NCBI GenBank assembly: GCA_012064385.1
Contig: QRDG01000344.1
Coordinates: 1-64,000 of the forward strand
Reading direction: 5' to 3'
From: Puccinellia tenuiflora
Lineage: Eukaryota > Streptophyta > Magnoliopsida > Poales > Poaceae
DNA length: 64,000 bases
The notes below the pieces were generated by a model, which was not told the DNA's origin, ran no database searches, and saw nothing but the letters and a program-made list of their open reading frames with translations. Made by a program: the position numbers and the translations under genes. Of this stretch, positions 24,671-35,778 are shown piece after piece; within the stretch, counting starts at the first letter, position 1; every line of letters starts with the position of its first letter.

Positions 24671-26520
24671 CTCTCACCCTTAACCTTCCAATGAAATCGA
24701 AAGGCACGAAAATTCAGTTCATGGAGTCAACAAACTTGTTATGTCAACTGATTAAGTGGTGAATACAAGTTTTTAGCCCTTTTCTTAGAAAGTTCAATTC
24801 TGAAATTGAGTTATATTTTTCGTACGGAGTTCACACATAACTTCCACATAGATTCATGTCCAATTTTCTAATAAGAAAAAAATGCAATGTGTCATCCGAT
24901 TTACCCAGTCACCAAAACTCAGGTGGCGCGGCAAAGCGCGCCTTCCCTTCTAGTTATCACTACGTGCACTTGTCTTGCTAGTAATATTTGACTCTACGAT
25001 CAGTTCCTAAATACGAGTACAATATATATATCAGGGGCAGTGCTAGGCGTAGGTCCCCCTAGAAAAGGGGAAACTTAGGTCCCCTCCGAAACCGTTGGAT
25101 CGTCATCGTACGTTCAGGAATCAGTGCTACACGTTTTTGCTTTTTAGCCCTTCACGTTTTTCGAAATCAACCCCGCAGTCCATACCAGGTCCACTTAAAC
25201 GAAGGGGTATATCGTTTTGCCCCTGACCTTCTCGATATTTACTGAAAAAATGCCACCGTGGTGATTTGCCCTGACTATTACAACAAATTACTGAGTATTG
25301 AAACAAAAATTCTCGCGCAGTGTACAAAAAATAAATACTATTACAACAAATCATCGCAATATTATTTTAAAATTAATGTTATAGAAAAGTTGTTACACAA
25401 CAATTATTTTGTTGCAGATTGATTTGCAACAAAATTACAAACAATTACAACAAAAATCACAAACGAATACAACAAAAAATATATATTATTGTAACAAATC
25501 ATTGCAAATTTCTGAAAAAAAGTAAGGTTACAAAAAGTGGTTAACCAACAAATTTTTTGCTGCACATTGCTTTGCAACAAAATTTAACAATAATCTCAAC
25601 AACAATTACAAACTTTTACAACAAAAAACCATTTGTTTGTATCAATTGAAAAGTAGATGAGCAACAATTTTTTTCACATATTCATTCACAACAAAAATAA
25701 CCAACTAATTCAACAAAATACACAAGCGGCGACAACAAAATAAACATACATTTACAACATTTGGAAAAAATACATCGTCCAAAAAACAGGGGAACATCCC
25801 AACTTGCAAACGCTCAGAAAACCTTGCAACATCTGGCGTATGATTCCCCAATAAAAACTATACCTATTTGTTACAATTTGAAAAACATACGTAACATCAA
25901 AAAAATAAAGGGAACACAAACTTGTACAAAACGCCAAAAAAACTGGAAAGTTTTGGTATGTGCCTTCACAACAATCTCGTTCGCGTTTTGTTACAAATTT
26001 ATCGCATATATGCAATATCAAAAAAATCCAAAAAAAAACTTGACAAACAAGTCTAGCTAACTAACTGGGTTGTTGACCTCTTTCACATAATAAAATGGGC
26101 CAGAAATTCTCTATTTTTGGGCAAAAAAGAGTGAGCAAGCAGGTGAGGGCCTGGGGACGCGCGGATGTACAGGAACGTAGAAGGCAAGAAGATAGCTAGA
26201 CCTTGCATGCGTACGGGAGCGTAACGAGCAAGCAGATAACTAGATGGCCCTGCAAAAAAAAGATAACTAGATGGGCCTTGCACGTGCGTGCGGACGGGAC
26301 CGACCTACGCTCACACGACGTAGGTCGCCCTAATATAAGCATTTCCCATATATCAGCGTACAATCATGGGAACGTCCGTACGGGGCACGAATGTATACGT
26401 ACAGTGCACGGCAGCATCGCACTTTTAGTACCACATCGCACTTTTAGCTCAAGACGCGTCCGTACGTCGGCACGCGCACAGAAGAAACGGCGCGCCGCGT
26501 TCCCTCCGGTGTACTCGCCG
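24671..26520. other. Intergenic stretch rich in ACAACAAA motifs
   Basis: After the LTR element the DNA continues without a gene. From about 25260 to 26050 it is AT-rich, with many dispersed copies of TACAACAAA and TTGCAACAAA. An abrupt start near 25031 (CAGGGGCAGTGCTAGGCG) looks like a DNA-transposon end, but I cannot find a matching right end. 26090-26520 is GC-richer and gives no recognisable protein. The LINE at 26538 splits this sequence from 28065. Confidence 0.45.
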
Positions 26521-26537
26521 CGCGCCGAGTATACTTT

Positions 26538-28047
26538 TTTTTTTTTGAGAAAGAGAACTTGATTACTGTGTAGTGTTGGTGTACAGATCGTTCAATACAA
26601 GAACTCTGATCGAGTTTGGCAACTCGTCCCCCAGGACCCGATCCCCATCAGAATGAGCTAGCCTAGCCAACCCATCAGAAGCTCTGTTGCAATCTCTGAT
26701 CGTATAGAGGATAGAGCAGTCCTAGAAGTTGTTGATCAGGCTTCTGGCCTCATTGTAGAGGAAGCATAAGGATGATCTGTTGATATCCTTAGAGCGGAGC
26801 GCTGTGGCTGCTGGAGCACAGTCTGTTTCCAGGATGATTTTGGCGTAGCCGTTGTTATACGCCAGCTTGAGACCCAGGATCAGCGCTTTAACTTCAGCTT
26901 CTTCTGCATGGCGACGGTTATGATAGGGGAGTGAGCTGCCAGAAGGACCGATCCTTGATCGTCTCTGAGAACCGCTCCAGCACCGCCCGAGAGGATTGAA
27001 GCACGAAAGGAGCCATCCGTGTTAACCTTAGTCCAGCCATGCGGCGGGGGCGACCAGGTGAGAGCAGGGATGGGCTGCGGCTGAGCCGCGGCGGGCTGGG
27101 TAGCAGCCACAGCTTTCAGCTTGCGGTCATCGATAGAATCTTTATTGAGGCAGGATCCGATTTGTATCGACAGCAAGAAGCTGACTGAATCCCCAATCGT
27201 GGCATTACCTTTTTGGTGAATGACATCGTTTCTGAGGTGCCAAGATCTCCAGAGCGCAAGCAGGGTCCTAGCCCGGGTAGTTTTGTCACACCTGGATAGG
27301 AGAAGGAGCAGCCAGTCGCTGCCAGTGGAGCGGAAGCAGGATTCATCAGGGAGGTGCCAATGTGGGGCGCATGGCATGCCGGAGAGCCGCAGCTTTGGTG
27401 CAGATCACGGTGGCATGGAAGGCGTCCTCGGTGCCATTACCACAGATCGGACAGCGGTCGGTGAGCTCCAGCGTCCTCTTCCATTTGTTTTTCTGAGTAG
27501 CCAGGATGTCCGCTGCCACCCTCCAGCCGAAGATGCGAACCTTTGGTGGGACGTCAGCCTGCCAGACATAGTTCCACAACGACCTCTCGCCATTCGGGGT
27601 GCAGCTCGAGCCCTCGGCACCATGCCCGCTGTGCTTCAACTTGTATGCTAGCCTGTAGGAACTCTTGACAGAGAAGCATCCATTCCTCTCATAGTGCCAG
27701 GCCCAACTGTCTTCAGATTGAGCCCTGGGGATTGGGATTTGAAGGATCTCATCGATATCTGCTTCATGGAAAAGATCACGCAGGATGTCTTGGTTCCACT
27801 CCTTCGTGTCAGTATCGATGAGCTGATTGACCCACCTCCGTCTAGAGTTTTTCTTCAGAGCAATAATTTTGAGTCCATCTTCTCTAGGAATCCAATTGTC
27901 TCTAGTAATCTGGGTTTTTCTACCGTCGCCAATGCGACTGATCATGCCCTGCTTGAGCAACTCGAGACCGAACTCGATTCCTTTCTAGACAGGGGAGGGG
28001 TCAGTTGCGAACACCGTGTCCAGTAGGGAGCCTCTAGGAAAATATCT
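26538..28047 (-). mobile_element. 5'-truncated L1-type LINE with 17-bp TSD
   Basis: Flanked by the 17-bp direct repeat CGCGCCGAGTATACTTT at 26521-26537 and 28048-28064. A poly(T) tract at the left edge is the poly(A) tail of a minus-strand retroposon. Minus-strand frames 27960-27346 and 27377-26880 encode the end of ORF2: a zf-RVT region (SWAWHYERNG, then RCPICGNGTEDAFH) and an RNase H-like domain (WTKVNTDGSF). The frames are shifted relative to one another near 27360 and again near 26890, and an in-frame stop lies near 27985. The 5' part (endonuclease and RT) is missing, as is usual after incomplete target-primed reverse transcription. Confidence 0.92.
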
Positions 28048-28152
28048 CGCGCCGAGTATACTTTGCGCCGGCGGCCGGCACAACGCATGATTGCCTCGCC
28101 GCGCACTAAAGACGGGATCCTATAGCTCGGCGAGAGGTGCGTGGAGGCCACG

Positions 28153-28397
28153 AATGTGCACTAGCTCTCGGCATGTCAATCCATATACGCGGTTTCGCCG
28201 ACAGCGGGGAGTAGTATAAGTTGACCGGGCACCAGGTGGATTCTGCTGGGTGGACAACGTGACGTCACGCCGCCAACGTGGTGCCAAGTGCTACTAGGAC
28301 AGCGTGTTCTCCCTTGACAAAACATAGTCATGCTTAAATCTTGGATAACATAGGCACCATTCGATCTTATTTTTTAAATCTTGGATAACATTATTAA
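28153..28397. repeat. Diverged duplicate block, copy 2 (partner 1-260)
   Basis: Aligns with the first 260 bases of the window, with small indels. Similarity ends near TTGGATAACATTATTAAC. This copy contains an internal short duplication (AAATCTTGGATAACAT twice) that copy 1 lacks. Confidence 0.7.
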
Positions 28398-28899
28398 CAT
28401 TTTCAGAAATAACAAAAAACATATAGGTTGTGGGTATCGTTACCAAAAGATATACCTTCTCGATGGTTAGATTCCCGAAGGTTAAACTTTACATTGCTTT
28501 TTTTTGTTAGAAAATATACGTCTTACTTTTATAAATGGAGGGAGTAGTCGTGTGCAACTGCCGACAATTTGAAAGAATTAGGATATTCTGTGGCCAATCT
28601 GTTAAAATTCTTGATTTAATAAATATCAAGTCACTACCACCACATTATGTGTTAAAGCGATGGACATGGGAAGCATTGAGTGGAACTGTACAAGAGAATG
28701 AGGACATGAATACAACTGAGAATCAAATATGGATGCCATGCTCAGCAACAAATATATGTCCCATAAATTTCATAATTTGGCAGATCGGTCATCCAACCTT
28801 TCCAAGAATGTGTCATGTTGGTAGATAGCACACTCATATGAAATGAAATTTAACATAGTTCAATATAGACGCCCACACATACGGCATGAATGGATAAAG
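28398..28899. other. Intergenic stretch with a Stowaway scrap
   Basis: No gene recognised. Near 28520-28545 a one-sided Stowaway-like end (ATAAATGGAGGGAGTA) suggests a truncated MITE. The frame at 28535-28828 shows no recognisable motif. Confidence 0.4.
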
Positions 28900-29475
28900 C
28901 AAACTAAGGCGACGGGGGATCAATACGTAGATTATGTCGCCATCCTCTTCGAGGTGAAAACCTCCTTAGCTGCCTGCTCCACTTGATCAATGCTGTCATG
29001 AAGAGTTCCTTATGCCCAGATTGTTGCAAGTGGCTCCAAGTGCGTAGCCAGTGTGTGCATGAGTAGATAGCCTGCACGTAGATGTATGTTTCTTTTTTAT
29101 CAAAAGCAATACCATTCCCGTAGAGTCACAAAGACCAACATAAGGCTGCCTTCCCACAAGCATATGCTTTTTTATGAGACAGTATACTCCATAGCCAGTT
29201 ACCAAACATGTTTGCAACTTACCCCGATTGATATATATTAGACCCAACCTAAATAATATACCATGCCGCCCGAGAAAAAATACACTCGAAAAACAAATAC
29301 TTAATTGTTTCATCATGCGGACAAAAAAAAAACACATTTTTTACAACCATGCATACCAATTCCGCTTTACTAAATTATCCTTTGTCAAAATGACGCCCCG
29401 TTTTAGATACCAAAGAAAGATACCAATTTGTAACAGAACCTTCATTTTCCAAATTTCTTATTATTAATTGATGCA
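28900..29475 (-). pseudogene. LINE ORF2 C-terminal remnant (zf-RVT region)
   Basis: Read on the minus strand across frames, the translation shows pieces of the LINE ORF2 C-terminus. KIWKMKVL and IFLWYLKRGVILTKDNL come first, a broken cysteine/histidine knuckle near FVRMMKQLSICF follows, and then IAFDKKETYIYVQAIYS and THWLRTWSHLQQSG. Several frameshifts and stops break it. It may belong to the same ancient LINE as 30868-32364, separated by later insertions, but the stretch between them is not LINE-like. Confidence 0.75.
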
Positions 29476-29638
29476 TCCACTTGGACTAATGCCTAGTACA
29501 TAGACTTAACCGAAAATATACCATTAGTATGCGAATCAATCAGAACACGTCATGTCCAGGCATTAGTACAACTGCATTAAGATGCTCTTTTAACCACGTC
29601 TGAAACATCTGGGGACTGAAAACCGGACAACTCCTTAA

Positions 29639-30850
29639 GGCCCTGTTTGTTTCTCAGGGATTTTTGGGGTTTGGTGGGGATAAACCCGGCCCATTCCCGA
29701 AACCCCCAAGTCTAAAAAAAACTGTTTGTTTCTCGTGGTTTTGGGCCGGTAATTTCCCGGCCTTTTCCCCACTTCCCCAAACCCGGCCCAAAACTCGGGC
29801 CAAACCCCACCTTCTCCAAACCGCGAGCCCTACCTCACGTTTCTTCCAATCCCCGAGCGTGTGAAAGAGGAGGCGGCGGCGCGACGGCCGGAGAGAGGGG
29901 CGGCGCGATGGCCGGAGAGAAGGACGGGGCGGATAGAGGTGGCGGTAGATCATCTCCCGTGCCTCGTTCTTGGATCCTCGCCGCCGAGCTACTCAGATCG
30001 TCGTCGACATCGTCACCGTTCTTGGACCCTCCGGTATGTACCTCGTTGCCCTTCCCTCTCCGGTATGCGATGCGCCGACGAGCTCTGTTCCTCCTTGTAT
30101 CTCTCTCGTCGGGGTTGTCGCATCGGGGTTGGGGCGGACGGAGTCGTCGCGTCGGGGTTGGGGCGGACGGAGTCGTCGTGTTGGAGTGCTCTGCGTGAGC
30201 GCCTGGGCATGGGGTGGTGCTGAGCAGTGGGAGCTCGGGGTCGGGAAATAGCTAGTTAATTTCGTTTTCTTCCAAATGTGAAGGAAACAACTAGTTAACT
30301 GAATACATTCTCACCGGCGAAGCCCCCTCTCTCTACCGATCTGGCCTTCTCTCCGGTGAACCCTTCTCCCTCTCTCTCGCTCTCCATTCTCCTGGTTTTG
30401 CATTTTCTGTATACAGCATCAAAACTTATGCAACCTCCAGATGCATTTGTGTGACTTGTCTGCTGAACTGCTACTTGTTTTCAGGTTCGATTGGGTTGGC
30501 ATGACGCTGGTACTTATGACAAGAACATCAGCGAGTGGCCCAAGTGTGGTGGAGCTAATGGTAGCTTGAGATTTGAAATTGAGTTAAAGCATGCGCCAGT
30601 GTTGTAATCGAATTTCGTTCAGTACTCAACTCATCGATGTCTTGTTACCTGTATCATTCGCTTGTGTTAGCTGAAACTGTTGGATGTTGACTTTTCAGAT
30701 TGTCATGTTTGTAATGCATGTTAACCAGTTTTGCGACTGTCTTATTATCTGGGACCATTATAAAAAAATGAATCTTTTATAATGCATGTTGATTTTTTAG
30801 ACTGATTTTCAGCCCTGACAGCTCCTCAAATGCGCATAGAACTAATTTCA
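29639..30850 (+). mobile_element. Possible gene-capturing DNA transposon, one end visible
   Basis: The left edge GGCCCTGTTTGTTTCTC, preceded by TTAA, resembles Tourist/Harbinger-type terminal repeats in grass genomes. GC-rich exon-like DNA, an intron-like stretch and a captured peroxidase exon follow. The motif CTGTTTGTTTCTC recurs at 29718. I could not find the inverted right end before the LINE at 30868, so element class and right boundary are uncertain. Confidence 0.35.
29908..30607 (+). pseudogene. Chimeric two-exon ORF with a captured chloroplast-type ascorbate peroxidase exon
   Basis: The putative first exon (29908-30033, 42 codons from ATG) is GC-rich, resembles nothing I know and ends at a good donor (CCG|GTATGT). 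The putative second exon starts after TTGTTTTCAG at 30485 and, in the same phase, encodes VRLGWHDAGTYDKNI, then EWPKCGGANGSLRFEIELKHA, before TAA at 30605-30607. That segment matches the distal active-site region of stromal/thylakoid ascorbate peroxidases, including the Arg, Trp and His of R-x-x-W-H. These enzymes reduce hydrogen peroxide with ascorbate. The remaining catalytic domain, including the proximal haem-ligand His, is absent, so this cannot be a working peroxidase. The predicted product is 82 aa if transcribed and spliced as drawn. Confidence 0.6.
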
Positions 30851-30867
30851 GGTTTTTTTCCTTTTCT

Positions 30868-32364
30868 AGATCATGATCCATAAAAATAATTGCGTCGTCC
30901 GCATATTGTAGGATGGACAAACCGTCATCAACGAGATGCGGTACAACCGTTGAAAATTGACTATCCTCTTTTGCTCATTGAACTAGAATGACAAGCATAT
31001 CTGCGACAATATTAAACAAAATAGGTGAAAGCGGATCACCTTGACGAAAGCCTTTCTTTGTGTGGAAATAATGTCTGATATCATCGTTAACCTTAGTGTG
31101 ACACTTCCTCCAGACACATAATACTCAACCCACTTGCCAAATAGGAGAGAATCCTTTCATACATAGTTGTTTGTTATAGAAAAGGTCATTTCACTTTATC
31201 ATATGATTTTTCAAAATAAATTTTTAAAATCACACCATTTGGATTTTCTGATGCAATTCATGGACAGTTTCATGCAAAATGACTACTCCATCAACAATAT
31301 TTCTACCTTGCATGAAAGCCAATTGAGACGTTCGTACCGCCTTATCAGCCAGACTATTTAAATGGTTGTTTGCAACTTTTGTAATTATTTTGAAGCTCAC
31401 GTTCAACAGGCATATGAGCCTATATTGTTGAATACGGCAAGCCTCATTGATATTCGGTAAAAGCACTATTTCCACGAAGTTCAATTTAAAAATTTCAATA
31501 TTATCCTTATGAAAATCATGAAACAACTATACCTAGTCGTCTTATTACATCCCAACAGTTTTGGTAAAATTCTGCCAAAAACCCGTCTGGGCCAGATGAT
31601 TTATTATGTTCCATCCGAAAAATTGCTTCCTTAATTTCATCCACCATAAACGGTCCCGTCAAGAACACATTCTCCTCATCAGGTACTTGAGGAATATCTC
31701 CAATATGAGACTCATCAAAAGAGAGTACACTCTCCTATAGAGTTCCAAAAAGATTCTTATAATAATTAGTTATGTATTTTTTTCAAAGGCTCTTGTCCTT
31801 CTATTCTACCTTCATCTTGGTCAAGTAAAATAATTCTCTTCTTTCTATGTCGCCCATTTGCGAGCATATGGAAATACGTCGTATTATTATCACCTTGCAG
31901 GATAAACTGAGATTTAGATCTTTGATACCATTTAATCTCTTCCTCGCCTAGAAGTTTAGCTATTTGCTCATTTGACAATTCTTTTTGCTCAATGTCATAT
32001 GCTGATAACACTCTGCTTTCGGCTATTTTATGAATCTCATCAATTATAAGAGATGTACTTTTCTTTTCCTTCTTATACACTCCACTTATGTTTGCAGCCC
32101 ATCCACGAAGAAATTGATGCAAATTGTGAATTTTGTTATTCCAACATTGGATCGGTGTGGCTCCTTTTACGGGCCGAGTACAAATTGTGTGAACTCGATC
32201 AACAATGCCTTCTCGGTATAGCCAAGCAAATTAAAATTTGAATTCACGACGTTTAACACTAGAAGGTGATGCACCTGAGTTAAGTAGTAACGGAGCATTA
32301 CCCGACAGTGATTCAACTCTCATGAGATCATGGACAGATACCATAGGTAACTTTGACTCCCATT
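30868..32364 (-). pseudogene. L1-type LINE ORF2 fragment, linker to RT palm
   Basis: On the minus strand, from high to low coordinates, translation gives RREFKFKLAWLYREG, TPIQCWNNKIHNLHQFLRGWA and KWYQRSKSQFILQGDNNTTY (endonuclease-RT linker). MEHNKSSGPDGF, RLICLLNVSFKIITKVANN and AFMQGRNIVDGVV (RT fingers/palm) follow, and then LQYADDAIIFMDHD, which carries the catalytic YADD near 30905. Stops and frameshifts separate these blocks. The endonuclease and everything after YADD are missing, so both ends are truncated. Confidence 0.9.
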
Positions 32365-32365
32365 N
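32365..32365. other. Ambiguous base (N) at a sequence junction
   Basis: The only non-ACGT base I noticed in the window. It lies where LINE-like sequence stops and LTR-like sequence begins, so it may mark a poorly resolved read join. Confidence 0.85.
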
Positions 32366-32990
32366 CGGGCATCGCGTCTTGGTGGCTCGGTGCCATTTGG
32401 TGAAGTCCCTCCAACTTGTGGAGTGAGCTTCATCCTTGTAAAGGTTCTAGTTGTCAACCTCAACGGCAACTAGTGACAAGTGCCTCGTCACATTGGTGGT
32501 AAGACACAACGGAGATACGGTGTGCCATATCAAGGCTACTGGTGTTTCACATTGATGAACACCGCGCCGCTCCAACGGAGACTAGCTTCCATTGGGAAGT
32601 GAACTTCGGATAAATCATCGTCTCCAAGTGCCTCGGTATTTCTATATCCGAGCTTCTTACTTATGCTACTCCCTCCGATCCATAAAAAGTGTCGCCCACT
32701 TAGTACAAAATTTGTACTAACTTAGTAGAAAATGTGCGACACTTTTTGTGGATCGGAGGGAGTATTTACTTTGTGATAGATATCGAGTATAAGTAATATA
32801 TCTTGCTATCACCTACTTGATTATATTGCTTAGCATAAGTGTTGGTGCACATAGGTGAACCTAGCTAGTTTAGGTTTTAGCTTGATAAATTAAACGTTAG
32901 TTTTATTCCGCATTTATTCAAGCCTTAACCGTAATAATTTTAAATCGCCTATTCACCCCCCCCCCCTCTAGGCGACATCCGTGTCCTTTC
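32366..32990 (+). mobile_element. LTR fragment related to the gag-only element family
   Basis: The last 200 bp or so parallel the solo LTR at 59276-62013: GTTGGTGCAC, TTAGTTTTATTCCGCA, an 11-C run, CTCTAGGCGACATCC, and the end TTTCA at 32990. The upstream part differs much more, so this is a relative rather than a copy of the same LTR. It carries a Stowaway MITE at 32669-32762. Its left end is lost at the N-marked junction. Confidence 0.75.
32669..32762. mobile_element. Stowaway-type MITE, 94 bp
   Basis: Ends CTCCCTCCGATCCATAAAAA and the complement of TTTTTGTGGATCGGAGGGAG, flanked by TA at 32667-32668 and 32763-32764. It is the same subfamily and length as the copy at 50519-50612. Confidence 0.93.
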
Positions 32991-34521
32991 AGAAACGACA
33001 TCCCAAAATCAAGCCAAAGAGAAGGTCCCAACTCCTGAGCCGCATCATCACCACGATGACCAGCAAGAGGAGCCAGATCTGGCACAGCTTGATTCGGGAC
33101 GCCCGCGCGCTTATTCTTGTAGATCCTGCCGAGAAAGCTCCAAAGGAACGACCTCCACCATGGAGACCTGATCTTGAGGCTCACCAGCAACCACCCGACG
33201 CCGCGCAGGAGCAACGGGAAGCAAGATCTTACCGGCAAGATGCCATTCGCCACATGGGACAAGCTACCAAGCCAAAACCTAGACCTAAGCCTACATCTAT
33301 CTACAAAGGAGGACCGGCCTCCCCTCCCACTACATCTCCCGCCGGCTAGGGCCGCGGAGAGGAAGGGGAGAGGAGCCGAGGCAGCGGAGGAGACTCTCAA
33401 CAAGGAAAGAGGAGAGAGAGGGAGAAGGGGAAAGAGAGAGCCCCCGCGTCGCTGTCTCTACTGCTACTGTAGTTGCAAACCTGTCCGACATGAAAAGATA
33501 GAAAACCACCCTACGGCCCCGAGTGGGTGAGGAGGAGGAGGTAGCCTGTACGTACGTCCAGATTTGTGCACGCACGAACGGCACTGTCGCCAACGTGGAA
33601 AATGATCAAAAATAACCTCTGACGAAACTTTAGCACAAATAAACCTACTCCGAAACTATTTTCAAAACTAACCCTTGCAACATAGGGCAGCGCCGGCATA
33701 GTGGGCGCTATGGTATTACCAGCGTGGGCAGATGGGGCCCAACCCCGGTTATGTAGCGTCGGCCATGCGGAGTTGAACTTACTAGTTCAGCTCCGGTCAT
33801 GGGGGCGCTACCCTATCCACATCAGTTTATTGGCTCTGGTCACAGGTGAGGATCCAGTTTTCTGTTCATCCCGAGGCAGAAAACCCTCTCTCTTCCTCTT
33901 ACTCCCGCAACTCACCTCCCCGTCAAAACCTTCCATTTGGGTGAAGTTTTTTCGTGGATTTCGGCTCCCCTACGTGGCAAGAGGTACTCTCCCACATCCT
34001 CCTTATTTTTATCCAATTGAAATCTACCAATTGTTACCCGCACCCGCGTATTCCGGTTGTATTCCTGCGACTTCCCACGGCGGAAGGTCACCGGCTGGTT
34101 TTGAATATTCAGCCCACCAAAGCCTCGCACGGTTTTCAAGCAACCCTAGGTTCGGCCGCGAAAACGGGACATTCTCGGTCTTGAGGGGAAAAAATTTGGG
34201 CGCGTGAAAAAGTTTTTTGTTTGGCTAGTTTACGGTTGCTGTTCTGTCTCTTTTTCATCGCGCAAACCGTAAGCGGCGGTTATTTTTCCAGTTCCGGCCT
34301 TTACGGCCACGGCTAGAGATGCTATTAGTGCTTAATGGCTAGATTTAAACATAAAATGAATAGTTAGATTTTTGTTCATTTCCACGTCGCCAACCTGGAC
34401 CTTGTGACACTTCCACAGTGCGCTGCCGCTGGCTAGAGGATTGAGGTCGTCACGTCACCGCTACCTGGATCCACACGCTCAGGAGAGTTGTTTGTTGCTG
34501 CCGGAAGGAAGGAGCATTCTT
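32991..34521. other. GC-richer intergenic stretch, no gene recognised
   Basis: 32991-33530 is GC- and purine-rich with open frames on both strands (32918-33403 minus and 32981-33349 plus). Neither shows a known domain, and the purine runs make chance frames likely. 33600-34320 contains CAGCGCCGGCATAGTG-like text that may be an old DNA-transposon end. I cannot assign a gene. Confidence 0.4.
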
Positions 34522-35753
34522 TGTTGGAATTTTCATGTGAAAATTCATTGAAATTTCCAATTGCTTTATTTCTGTTTACTGAAATAAATTGGAGATTAAA
34601 AGTAGAGGAAAGGAACGTATCCTACTTGTCATATGTGCTAGCTAAAGGGATAAGCCTAATGCTAATGGGCTGCTGGCTGTAACGTTGAGGAGGACATGGA
34701 CGTAGTCATCAGATCCTAATTTCACGGCCTCAATTCGTGGTGGGCTTATCTCTTTAAGAGGAGCTAGCTTTGACGGGATAGGTACAGAACGAACAGGACT
34801 CTGTTCTCCTAGCGACCAAAAACAATTCTCCAGAAAACCACAGCGAGCTGCGGCGGCGCATCGGCAGATCGGGAAAATCTGCCTCAGTTGCACGGAGGCG
34901 TTGGCGACTGGGCGCTGCGGACTGCGGCAACAGAGTCTCCAGGCAGTGCAGCTCTGGCCTCCGGAAGGGTGTTGCTGTGGTTAGATCGACTCAGTGTTCT
35001 TCTCTCTGAGTACGTGAGTGCCTGGCTAGCTCTCTCGTCCCCTCGGTGTTTTGTGCTGCATCTCCCGAGTCTCAAGTTCGTCGATCGGCTCGCCACGATC
35101 TACGGGCAAGTGGTGTCGTATCTCCGAGAACACGCGCTTGGGATCCCGCGGCTGGGCGGGGCGTAATTGTTCTTTGGGACAGCGACTTCGTCGCGCTTCA
35201 CCACGCTTCTCAATGGTTTTGAGTGTCGTTGATCTGTGAGAAACTTCTGATCCCTTCATTTCTGTTTCTTATGTGCATTGCTAATTGCTAGTAGTAGTCA
35301 ATTATTACTAGTTATTATTTTGTTTTGTGAAAATATATATCGGCAATTGTTAAATTACTTGTGTAGCTATTTCTCTGATTGTTGCAATTGATTAGTTAGT
35401 AGCTAGTAATTTGTGGACTGTTTTATTTACTAGAACATGTTTACTAGCTACTTTCTGTGGGGTTCATTTGAGCCATTTGTGTATATCTTTTGCTCAATTA
35501 GTAGTCTAGCTACTTTGTGTAATCTTCAGTTTGTCGGTATTCGCACATATATTGAGAGCCACAGTGTAGACGTGTTTGGCTATACCATGTCAAATTATGT
35601 GATGAACCATTTGGTTCGGCTATTGGCTTATATTTCCTTATGGGAAGCTTTTACACACTGTTTTTCTGTGAATTACTTTGCCTCCATGCATTTACTAGTT
35701 TTGGGAATTATTTCTATGTTTATAATAAGCCTGAAAGCATGTTACTTCCAACA
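34522..35753 (+). repeat. First LTR of the tandem Copia element
   Basis: It begins TGTTGGAA at 34522, and a perfect inverted partner TTCCAACA ends at 35753, giving a 1232-bp candidate LTR. No tRNA-iMet primer site follows, so the right boundary is inferred. A shorter LTR ending TAGAACA at 35437 is the alternative, because the two units diverge more before about 35440 than after it. Confidence 0.6.
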
Positions 35754-35778
35754 ATCCAAAGAACAATTAAGAGTTAAC

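Noticed and set aside
32918..33530. A protein-coding gene in the GC- and purine-rich block
   Set aside because: Frames on both strands are of similar length and lack recognisable motifs or splice support.
35437..35760. Hydrophobic N-terminal extension of the Copia frame as a membrane leader protein
   Set aside because: It probably lies within the LTR (candidate end TTCCAACA at 35753) and has no homology to Gag. Open frame alone is weak evidence.
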